The translations under genes were made by a program, and so were the position numbers. From Actinokineospora diospyrosa (GTDB lineage: Bacteria > Actinomycetota > Actinomycetes > Mycobacteriales > Pseudonocardiaceae), in assembly GCF_024171925.1 (NCBI RefSeq), contig NZ_JAMTCO010000006.1, forward strand, positions 124,001 to 188,000: 64,000 nt of DNA, in the 5' to 3' direction. A model generated the notes under the pieces. It searched no databases. It was given only the letters and a program-made list of their open reading frames with translations, and was not told the origin of the DNA. This document shows, in pieces, positions 50,138 to 59,600 of the stretch (positions are counted from its first letter, which is position 1; every line of letters begins with the position of its first letter).

Positions 50138-53100
50138 ATGTCCGACGCGCAGGTCGGTGCCCGGTGGCGTGTGCTGGGTCGGGGCCCGTTCGACCTGCCC
50201 GACCCGCGGTTGGCCGCCGCGGTGAGCCGGGGCGGCGGCCTGGGGGTGCTCGACCTCGGCGCGGACGCGGCCGAGGTCCTGGCCCGCGCCCGGGTGGTGA
50301 CCGACCGGGTCGGTGCTCGGGTGCGCGCGGACTGCCCGCTCGGCCCGGCCGAGTTGGCCGCGCACGGCGTGGAACTGGTCGTGCTCGACCCGGGCGCGCC
50401 GGTGCGCGAGACCGCCGCACACCTGCCCGTGTTGGTCGAGGTCACCGACGCGGAGCAGGCGCGCGCCGCGGTGGCCGCGGGCGCGCTGGGCGTCATCGCG
50501 GTGGGCAGCGAGGCCGCGGGCACGATCGGCGAGTTCACCGCGTTCGTCCTGCTGCAGCGGCTCCTGCCGCTGGGCGCGCCGGTCTGGGTGCGCGGCGGCA
50601 TCGGCCCGCACACCGCGCTCGGCGCCGTCGCCGCGGGCGCCGCCGGGGTCGTCCTGGACAGCCAGCTCGGCCTCTTCCCCGAGTGCGACCTCCCGGCCGA
50701 CCTGCGGTCCCGCCTGGCCTCGGCCGACGGCTCGGAGACCGAACCGCGCGCGGGCAGGCGGCTGCTGCGGGGGACCGATCTCCCGCTCGGCGAGGACGCG
50801 CACCTGGCCACCGCGTTGGCGGCGCGGTACCCGTCCGCGGCTGATCTCGTGCGCGACCTGGTCCGCGGCATCGACAGCGCGGGCGTGCGGGTCGATCCCG
50901 GTGCCCAGGGCGCGCCGCTGTGCCGCACCCTGGGTGTCCGGCACGCGATCGCTCAGGGGCCGATGACCAGGGTCAGTGATCAGCCGGGTTTCGCGCTCGC
51001 GGTCGCCGAGCAGGGCGCCATGCCTTACGTCGCGGTGGCCCTCGCCGACGGCCCGCGCACCGCGGACCTGCTGCGCCGCACCGCCGAGGAGCTCGGCGAC
51101 CGACCGTGGGGCGCGGGCATCCTCGGGTTCGTCCCCGATGACCTGCGCGCCGCCCAACTCGCCGCCGTTCGCGCGGCGCGGCCCCGCAGCGTGCTCATCG
51201 CGGGCGGCACACCCGCGCAGGCGGCCGCGCTGGAGGCCGACGGCATCGCCACCTACGTGCACGTCCCGTCGCCGACGTTGCTCGGCCAGTACCTCGACCA
51301 AGGTGCCCGCCGGTTCGTCTTCGAGGGCACCGAGTGCGGCGGGCACATCGGGCCGCGCAGCAGCTTCTCCCTGTGGGAGGCCCAGTTGAGCGTGCTCGCC
51401 GCGCGCGCGGACGTCGAAGGTGTGGAGATCCTGTTCGCCGGTGGCGTGCACGACGCCGTCTCGGCCGCGGCCGTGGCGGCGATGGCGGCTCCGCAGGCCC
51501 GCCGCGGCGTGGGCGTCGGTGTGCTGATGGGCACGGCGTACCTGTTCACCGATGAGGCCGTGCGCCACGGCGCCATCACCGACCGGTACCAGCGCGAGGT
51601 CATGGCCGCCGACCGCACCGTCACCGTCCGCACCGCTCCCGGGCACGAGACCCGCTGCCTGCCCACACCGTTCGTGACCCAGTTCGAGACCACCGCCGAG
51701 GACCTGGCCGCGCGCGGCGTCGGGGTCCGCGACCGCTGGTTGGCGTTGGAGGAGCTCAACGTCGGCAGGCTGCGCATCGCGACCAAGGGCCTGCGCCGCG
51801 ACGGCGCCGACCTGGTGGACGTCGACGAGGACGGGCAGTTCGCCGACGGCATGTACATGGTCGGCCAAGCCGCCGTGCTGCGCGGCGACCGCACCGACAT
51901 CGCGTCCCTGCACCGCGCGGTCACCGACGGTGCCGCCGACCTGCTGCGGGCCCGGCGGAGCCCGACGCGCACCGAGACCCGGGCCGAGCCCGCGCCGGTC
52001 GACGTCGCGATCGTGGGCATGGCCTGCGTGTTCCCGGGCTCCGACGACCTGGCCGGGTTCTGGTCCGGCATCCTGCGCGGGCGCGACGACGTCACCGAGG
52101 TACCGCCGCAGCGGTGGGACGCGACGCGGTTCTTCCGCGAGGGCGGCGGCGAACCCGGCACCACGCCGTCGAAGTGGGGCGGCTTCCTGCCCCAGGTCCC
52201 GTTCGACCCGATGTCGTTCGGCATCCCGCCCGCGTCATTGGGCAGCATCGATCCCGCTCAGCTGCTGTCGCTGGAGATCTCCCGCCGGGCGCTGGCCGAC
52301 GCGGGCTACCTCGACCGGCCCTTCAACCGCGAGCGGACCGGCGTGATCTTCGGCGCTGAGGCGGGTGGTGACCTGTCCGTCGCCAACGTCGTCCGCGGGG
52401 CCCTGCCGTCCTGGCTGGGTGAGCTGCCCGAGGAGCTGGACGACCTGCTGCCGACGCTGACCGAGGACTCGTTCCCCGGCACGCTCACCAACGTCATCTC
52501 CGGCCGGGTCGCCAACCGGCTCGACCTCGGCGGCGCCAACTACACCGTGGACGCCGCCTGCGCCTCGTCGCTCGCCGCGCTCGACCTGGCCTGCCGCGAC
52601 CTCGTGCACGGTGGCGCCGACATGATGCTGTGCGGCGCGGTCGACCTGCACAACGGCATCAACGACTACCTCATGTTCACCTCCGCGGGCGCGCTCTCGC
52701 CGACCGGCCGGTGCAAGCCGTTCGACCGCGACAGCGACGGGATCGCCCTCGGTGAGGGCGTGGCCTGCCTGGTCCTCAAACGCCTCGTCGACGCCGAACG
52801 CGACGGCGACCGGGTCTACGCGGTGGTCCGGTCGGTCGGCTCGGCCAGCGACGGCCGGTCGCTGGGGCTCACCGCGCCCCGACCCGAGGGGCAACTGCAC
52901 GCGCTCGAACGGGCCTACGAGGCCGCGAGCGTGTCCCCGGCGGCCGTCGGGCTCGTCGAGGCGCACGGCACCGGCACGGTCGTCGGCGACAGCACGGAAC
53001 TGGCCACCCTCACCGACTTCTTCACCGCGGCGGGCGCCCAACCGGGGACCTGCGGGCTCGGGTCGGTCAAGAGCCAGGTCGGGCACGCCAAGTGCGCGGC

Positions 53101-56100
53101 GGGGCTCGCCGGGGTGATCAAGGCGGCGCTGTCGCTGTGGCACGGCGTCCTCCCGCCGACGCTGCACCTGTCCGAGCCGATCGCGGGCTGGGACCGGCAG
53201 CGCAGCCCGTTCACCTTCGACACCACCGCCCGGCCGTGGCTCACCCCCCGGGCCGCGCGCGTCGCCGGGGTCAGCGCGTTCGGCTTCGGCGGCACCAACT
53301 TCCACGTCGTCATGACGACCGGGCCCGGCGGGCCGCTGGAGCGGCACGCGCTGCGCGACTGGGACGCGGAGCTGTTCCTGCTGCGCTCCACCGACGCCGC
53401 GCGGGACCTGCTCGCGCTCACCGCGGACCACCCGCTCACCGACCTGGCCGTCCGGGTGTCCGCATGGCCGGGCGGGTCTCCGGTCCGGCACGCCATCGTC
53501 GCCCGCGACACCGTCGAACTCGCCGACGCCCTGCGGGCCGCGATCGACGGCCGGTCGCACCGCGCGCTGGTCACCGCCGAGCCCGACGCCGATCCCGGCA
53601 AGGTCGCCTTCCTCATCCCCGGCCAGGGCAGTCAACGCACCGGCATGCTTGCCGGGCTGTTCGTCGCCTTCCCCGACCTGCGCGCGGGTCTGGACTCCCG
53701 GGTCGCGGCCGCCGCGTTCCCACCCGCGGCGTTCGACCCGGACGCCGTCGTGGCCCAGGACGCCGCGCTGCGCGACACCCGGATCGCCCAACCCGCCCTC
53801 GGCCTGGCCGCCACGGCGGTGGCCGCGTTGCTCGAGCGCGTCGGTGTGCGCCCGGACCTGCTGGGTGGCCACAGCTACGGCGAACTGGTCGCCCTGTCGC
53901 TCGCCGGTGCCTTCGACCGCGCGACGCTGCTGCGGCTCAGCGCCCGCCGGGCCGACGCGATCATGTCCGCCGCCCGCGACGACCCGGGCACGATGGCCGC
54001 CGTCGGGGCGCCCGTCGAGGAGGTCAAGGCCCTGCTGGGCGACTGGGGACTCGACGGCGACGTGGTCATCGCCAACCACAACGCGCCGGAGCAGGTTGTG
54101 CTGTCCGGCCCGACCGAGCGGGTCGTGGCCGCCGTGGACCGGCTGCGCGCCGCGGGCCTGTCGGCCAAGCGGATCCCGGTCGCCTGCGCCTTCCACAGCG
54201 CCGTCGTCGCTCCCGCCGCCGAGGAGTTCGCCACCGCGCTCGCCGGTGAGCGGATCCGCCTGCCCGGGTTGCCGGTGTACGCCAACCGGACCGCGGCGGT
54301 GTACACGTCCACTTCGGACATCCGGGCCGAGCTGGCGGCGCAGGTGGCGGCCCCGGTCCGCTTCGTCGAGCAGGTGCGCGCCATGCACGCCGCGGGTGCC
54401 AGGACCTTCGTCGAGGTCGGCCCCGGGTCGGTGCTCACCGGCCTGGTCGGCGCGATCCTGGCCGACGAGCCGCACACCGCGATCGCCTGCGACCCCGGCG
54501 CTCCCGGGCTGCGCGGGGTGCTCACCGCGCTCGCCCGGCTGGCCGCCGCCGGTGTGCCGGTCGACACCGACTGGCTGGTGCGCGGCCGGGGCGCGAGCGG
54601 GCCGGTGTCCGCGCCGTGGACGGTCGACGGCCAGCTGGTCCGCCGCGCCGACGGCACCATCCCGCGCGGGGCGCTGGTCCCCGCCAGACGAATCACGAGG
54701 TCCCCCATGTCACCGGACACCCCCGCGGTCGCGCGCGACCCCCGCGAGGAGGTCGTCGCCTCCTTCCTGCGGACCAACCGGGAGATCGTCTCCGCGCAGC
54801 GCGACGTGCTGCTGGGCTACCTGGGCTATGCCGCTCCCGCGGGCCCGGTCGTCGCCATGGCACCGCCCGCACTGGTGCCCGCGCTCGCCGCGGCCCCGGT
54901 CGCCCCCGTGGTGGTCGAGCCGGAGCCGGAGCCGGAGTTGACCGTCGAGGTGCCCGCCGACGTGCTGGCCACCGTGGTCGAGGTGATCAGCGCCCGCACC
55001 GGCTACCCGCCGGAGATGATCGACGGCGACCTCGACCTCGAGGCCGACCTGTCCATCGACTCGATCAAGCGCACCGAGATCGCAGGCACGTTGATCGCCA
55101 AGCTCGGGGTTGACGCCGAGGGGTCGGTGCACGACGAACTGCACCGCAGGCGCAGCGCGCAGGCCATGGCCAACTGGCTCAATGACCGGCTGGGCCTCGG
55201 CGCGGAGGCAGCGCCGCACCCGGTCGCCGGGATCGCGGGCGTGCGACCGAAGCGGTTCCGGTCGCGCGCGGTCCCCACCGTGGCGCTCGCCGTGACCCCT
55301 GACCTCACGGGCAGGCGCGTGAGCGTGGTGCATGACCCCGCAGGCGCGGAACACGCGGACGCGGTGCGGGCCATGGCGGTGCGCCTCGGTGCCCAGGTCG
55401 ACGCCGCGGGGGACAGCCTTGTCCTGCTCACCCCGCTGACGCCCGCCGACGAACCGGTCGCGCCCCGGGTGTTCGCGGCGGTGCGCGACGCAGTGGCGGG
55501 CGGGGTGTCGACCATCCTGGTGGTGTCCCCACACGAGGACGGGCAGGCGCCCACGCACGCCGCCGGGCTGCGCGGCCTGGTCCGCTCGGTGTACCAGGAA
55601 CACCCGACCCTGCTGGTCCGCCTGGTCGAGGTCGCCCCGGACACCGCACCAGCGGCGCTGGCCGACCTGCTCGCCGCCGAGTTCGCCGACCGCGCCGAGT
55701 TGCCGGTGGTCCGGCACGCGGGCGGCCAGCGGCTCGCCTTCGACGTGGTCGCGGCCGAGTTGCCCGCCGAGGGGGAGAGCGCGCTCGGGTTCGACCGGGA
55801 CTCGGTGGTCCTGCTCATCGGCGGCGCCCGGGGCATCACCGCGCGCTGCGCTGCCGCGCTGGCCGCGGCCGCGGGTTGCCACCTGGAACTGGCGGGCCGC
55901 ACGCCGTGGCCGCCGGAGTCCGCACCGCCGCCGGAACTGGCCACCGCCGACGAGGTGGGGCTGCGCGCCGCCCTCGCCGCCGAGGGCCGTCCGTTCGCCG
56001 AGGTGGAGCGCGCGGTGCGGCTGATCCTGGCCCAGCGCGAGGTCTCGGCGACCGTCGCCCAGGTCCGCGCGGTGGGCGGGCGCGTCGACTACCGGTCGGT

Positions 56101-56632
56101 GGACGTGCGCGACGGCGCGGCGGTGCGGCAACTCGTCAAGGACGTGCACGCCCGCCACGGCAGGCTCGACGGTGTCGTCTACGCCGCCGGGGTGCTCGAC
56201 GACCGGCTCATGTTGCAGAAGGACGACGCGTCGTTCCACCGGGTGTTCTCGACGAAGGTCGACGGCGCTCGGGCACTGCTCGACGGCCTCGCCGAGGCGG
56301 GTGTTCGGCCTGGGGTCACCGTGTTGTTCGGCAGTGTGTCCGGTGTCTTCGGCAACCGGGGACAGGTCGACTACGCCGCGGGCAACGACGCGCTGGAGAC
56401 GCTGGGCACGGCCTTCGCGGCCAGCACCGGGTGCCGGGTGGTGACCGTCCACTGGGGACCGTGGGCGCCGGTCGGTGAGCACGCGGGCATGGTCTCCGAC
56501 GACCTGGCCCGCGACCTCGACCGGCGCGGCATCGGCCTGATCGACCCGGACGCGGGCGCCGAAAGCCTGGTGCGCGAGCTGGCCGACGGCGGCCAGGACT
56601 CCCGCGCGGTCGTCTACACGGCGTGGGTGTGA
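50138..56632 (+). CDS. Iterative type I PKS: tandem PfaD-like barrels - KS - AT - ACP - KR
   Basis: 2,164 residues. Residues ~1-230 resemble a degenerate nitronate-monooxygenase barrel (RLAAAVSRGGGLGVLDLG, VWVRGGIGPHTALGAVAAGA). Residues ~255-560 are a complete PfaD-type one (AQGPMTRVSDQPGFALAVAE, FEGTECGGHIGPR, LFAGGVHDAVSAAA), the FMN enoyl reductase of PUFA synthases. KS (~620-1080): Cys808 in DAACASSL, His943 (EAHGTGT), His983 (VGHAKCA). AT (~1145-1460): Ser1246 in GHSYGEL. One ACP with Ser1642 in LSIDSIKR, the PfaA-type sequence. KR (~1885-2140): GGARGI and Tyr2079 (VDYAAGN). It makes the chain with keto reduction and enoyl reduction; dehydration must come from PKS2. AGGAGG precedes the ATG. 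First gene of a tight rightward operon. Confidence 0.92.
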   Translation: MSDAQVGARWRVLGRGPFDLPDPRLAAAVSRGGGLGVLDLGADAAEVLARARVVTDRVGARVRADCPLGPAELAAHGVELVVLDPGAPVRETAAHLPVLVEVTDAEQARAAVAAGALGVIAVGSEAAGTIGEFTAFVLLQRLLPLGAPVWVRGGIGPHTALGAVAAGAAGVVLDSQLGLFPECDLPADLRSRLASADGSETEPRAGRRLLRGTDLPLGEDAHLATALAARYPSAADLVRDLVRGIDSAGVRVDPGAQGAPLCRTLGVRHAIAQGPMTRVSDQPGFALAVAEQGAMPYVAVALADGPRTADLLRRTAEELGDRPWGAGILGFVPDDLRAAQLAAVRAARPRSVLIAGGTPAQAAALEADGIATYVHVPSPTLLGQYLDQGARRFVFEGTECGGHIGPRSSFSLWEAQLSVLAARADVEGVEILFAGGVHDAVSAAAVAAMAAPQARRGVGVGVLMGTAYLFTDEAVRHGAITDRYQREVMAADRTVTVRTAPGHETRCLPTPFVTQFETTAEDLAARGVGVRDRWLALEELNVGRLRIATKGLRRDGADLVDVDEDGQFADGMYMVGQAAVLRGDRTDIASLHRAVTDGAADLLRARRSPTRTETRAEPAPVDVAIVGMACVFPGSDDLAGFWSGILRGRDDVTEVPPQRWDATRFFREGGGEPGTTPSKWGGFLPQVPFDPMSFGIPPASLGSIDPAQLLSLEISRRALADAGYLDRPFNRERTGVIFGAEAGGDLSVANVVRGALPSWLGELPEELDDLLPTLTEDSFPGTLTNVISGRVANRLDLGGANYTVDAACASSLAALDLACRDLVHGGADMMLCGAVDLHNGINDYLMFTSAGALSPTGRCKPFDRDSDGIALGEGVACLVLKRLVDAERDGDRVYAVVRSVGSASDGRSLGLTAPRPEGQLHALERAYEAASVSPAAVGLVEAHGTGTVVGDSTELATLTDFFTAAGAQPGTCGLGSVKSQVGHAKCAAGLAGVIKAALSLWHGVLPPTLHLSEPIAGWDRQRSPFTFDTTARPWLTPRAARVAGVSAFGFGGTNFHVVMTTGPGGPLERHALRDWDAELFLLRSTDAARDLLALTADHPLTDLAVRVSAWPGGSPVRHAIVARDTVELADALRAAIDGRSHRALVTAEPDADPGKVAFLIPGQGSQRTGMLAGLFVAFPDLRAGLDSRVAAAAFPPAAFDPDAVVAQDAALRDTRIAQPALGLAATAVAALLERVGVRPDLLGGHSYGELVALSLAGAFDRATLLRLSARRADAIMSAARDDPGTMAAVGAPVEEVKALLGDWGLDGDVVIANHNAPEQVVLSGPTERVVAAVDRLRAAGLSAKRIPVACAFHSAVVAPAAEEFATALAGERIRLPGLPVYANRTAAVYTSTSDIRAELAAQVAAPVRFVEQVRAMHAAGARTFVEVGPGSVLTGLVGAILADEPHTAIACDPGAPGLRGVLTALARLAAAGVPVDTDWLVRGRGASGPVSAPWTVDGQLVRRADGTIPRGALVPARRITRSPMSPDTPAVARDPREEVVASFLRTNREIVSAQRDVLLGYLGYAAPAGPVVAMAPPALVPALAAAPVAPVVVEPEPEPELTVEVPADVLATVVEVISARTGYPPEMIDGDLDLEADLSIDSIKRTEIAGTLIAKLGVDAEGSVHDELHRRRSAQAMANWLNDRLGLGAEAAPHPVAGIAGVRPKRFRSRAVPTVALAVTPDLTGRRVSVVHDPAGAEHADAVRAMAVRLGAQVDAAGDSLVLLTPLTPADEPVAPRVFAAVRDAVAGGVSTILVVSPHEDGQAPTHAAGLRGLVRSVYQEHPTLLVRLVEVAPDTAPAALADLLAAEFADRAELPVVRHAGGQRLAFDVVAAELPAEGESALGFDRDSVVLLIGGARGITARCAAALAAAAGCHLELAGRTPWPPESAPPPELATADEVGLRAALAAEGRPFAEVERAVRLILAQREVSATVAQVRAVGGRVDYRSVDVRDGAAVRQLVKDVHARHGRLDGVVYAAGVLDDRLMLQKDDASFHRVFSTKVDGARALLDGLAEAGVRPGVTVLFGSVSGVFGNRGQVDYAAGNDALETLGTAFAASTGCRVVTVHWGPWAPVGEHAGMVSDDLARDLDRRGIGLIDPDAGAESLVRELADGGQDSRAVVYTAWV

Positions 56633-56637
56633 CCGCG

Positions 56638-59600
56638 ATGAGCGCGCGAGAACCGATCGCGGTCGTCGGGATGGCGGTGATGCTGCCCGGCGCCCCTGAC
56701 CTCGACACCTACTGGCACAACCTGCGCACCGGCTTTGACGCCATCACCGAGTTCCCGCCCTACCGCCGCGACCCCGAGTTCCACGCGGGTGTGGCTGACC
56801 CCAACCTGCCTGTCCCGCCAGACCGCACTTATTGCCACCGCGGCGGGTTTCTCGCACCGTTCACCGTTGACGCTGCCGGGATGGGGATCATGCCCAACGC
56901 GGTCAGCACGGTAGAGCCAGAGCAGTTGCTCACCTTGCGCGTGGCCGCTGAAGCGATAGCGGACGCGGGTGGATTGCCGAGTCTCGGTGACCCCAGCCGG
57001 ATCGGCGTCATCCTGGGGCGCGGGGGATACGCCGGGCCGCGCATGGTGGGTTTCGAACAGCGGGTCCGGACCGTGCGCACGGTTCTGCGCGTGCTCGCCG
57101 AGCTGAGCCCCGGTCTGGGCGCGGAGGGGTTGGCCGAGGTGCGGGCGGCGCTGCTGGACCCGCTGGGGCCGATGCAGCCGGAGTCGACGATCAACCTGGT
57201 GCCGAACCTGACCGCGTCCCGGGTGGCCAACCGGCTCGACCTGCGCGGTCCCGCGTACACCATCGACGCCGCCTGCGCGTCCTCCCTGCTCGCCGTGGAC
57301 CAGGCGGTGGGCGAACTGTCCGCCCACCGCTGCGACACGGTCCTGACCGGCGGCGTCTACCACGGCCACGACGACACCTTCTGGTCGGTGTTCAGCCAAC
57401 TTCGGGCCCTCTCGCCCACCCAACAGATCCGGCCGCTGTCCGCCGACGCCGACGGGCTCCTCATCGGTGAGGGCGCGGGCATCATCGCCCTGCGCCGACT
57501 CGCCGACGCCCACCGCGACGGCAACCGCGTCTACGCCGTGATCCGCGGCACCGGTTCGGCCAGCGACGGTCGCACCCAGAGCCTGTTCAACCCCGACACG
57601 GCTGGGCAGCGTGCCGCCCTGCTCCGCGCTTGGGGGGCGGCAGGCATCGACCCCGCCGCGCCGGACGCCGTCGGCATGGTCGAGGCCCACAGCACCGGCA
57701 CTCCAGTCGGAGACGCTGCCGAGTTGACCGCCCTCGCCGAGGTGTTCGGCGCGCCACCCGGCGCCTCGGCGGTGATCGGGTCGGTCAAGTCGATGATCGG
57801 CCACACCATGCCCGCGGCGGGCATCGCGGGCCTGGTCAAGTCCGTATTGGCGGTCTACCACGGCGTCCTGCTCCCGACCCTGCACTGCGCCGACCCGAAC
57901 CCGCTGCTGGAACGCACCCGCTTCCGCACCCTCGACGCGGCGAAACCCTGGGAGGGCGTCGGCCCGCGCCGCGCGGCGGTCAACGCCTTCGGTTTCGGCG
58001 GCATCAACGCCCACGTGGTCGTCGAACAGGACACCGCCGCCAAGGTCACGGCTCGCCCCGCTCGGGTTGATGAGGCGGAGCGGGTGCTGTGGTTGGCCGC
58101 CGACGAACCCGACGAACTGGGGCGGCTGCTGGATCGAGCCCCAAGTGAGGTTCCCGTGGCCCGTGGCCGGTTCCGGCTCGGGATCGTGGGGCCGACCGAA
58201 CGCCGCCTGGCCATCGCCCGCCGGGTGCTGGACCGCGCACACGAACCGGGATGGTCCTGGGCCTCGGGCGACGTGTGGTTCACGAGCGCTCCGCTGTTGC
58301 GCGAGCCGGGGAGCAAGACGGCGTTCGTGTTCCCGGGCCTGGAAGCCGAGTTCGCCCCCAGGATCGACGACGTCGCGGCCCTGCTCGGCGAGAAGCCCCC
58401 GATCCTCGGGACCGACTCCGTCCCGGCGCACGCCGCCGGGGTGGCTGAGGTCGGGATGCTGCTGCACCGGGCGCTCGCCGCGATGCGGGTACGCCCGGAC
58501 GGCGTCGCCGGTCACAGCGTCGGCGAGTGGACCGCCACGGCGGCCATCGGGATGTCCACCGGCGTGCGCCCCGCGATCGGCCTCCCCATGTCGGACGTGG
58601 ACTACCTCGCCCTCGGCTGCTCGGTTACCGACGCCGCCGCAGGCATCGCCGACGAACCCGAGGTGGTGGTCTCGCACGACAACGCGCCCCGCCAAACCGT
58701 GGTCTGCGGCCCCCGCGCCGCGATCGACCGCCTCGCCGCCCGCTTCCGCGCGGCCGGGGTCATCGCCCGCCCACTACCGTTCGCCACCGGCTTCCACACC
58801 CCGATGATGCGCCCGCACCTGGCCCCCTACCTCGCCGCGTTCGCCGCCGCCAAGACCCACCCCACCACGGTGCCGGTCTGGTCGGCCACCACCGCCGACC
58901 GCTACCCCGAAGACCCCACCGCCCTGTTCGCCCTCTCGGTCGACTTCCTGCTCCGCCCGGTCCGCTTCCGCGAACTGGTAGACCGAATGCACACCGACGG
59001 CTACCGCGTCTTCGTCCACATGGGCCCCGGCCAGGTCGGCTCCTTCATCGCCGACACCCTCGCGGGCAAGCCGCACCTGGTCGTGAACGCGGCCTCCACC
59101 ATCCGCCCGGGCGTGGCACAGCTACGCAGACTGGCCACCGCCCTCTGGGTAAACGGCGGCAACCCCGACCTGGCCGCGCTGACCCCCACCACAAAGCCCC
59201 GCCTAGGGGTGGAGGTCGGAGTCATCGCCCCCAAACTGACCGTCGGAGAATCCGCCCACGGCCTACTAGACCGCGGCACCCGCGAACTCCCCCAAGGACT
59301 ACCAGCCACCGTCGCCGCCGAACTATCAGCCCTGATCACCGAAACCAACCAAGCCATCCGCACCGTCACCGCCGCCCTAGCCACCCCCCGCCTCCCCAAT
59401 GCCACCGCCACCCCAGCTTCGACTGCGCGACCAAGCACAACCCAAGCGAGAGATGCGCGACTGGATGATGCGCCCCCGAGTACCGCACAAGCCACCAGTG
59501 CGCCGACGAACACCACAGACTCCACGCACTCGAACGACGCCGACCCGATCCCTGCCCAAGCAAGCGACAGGCGACCGGGCACCACGGTCACGAGCATCGC

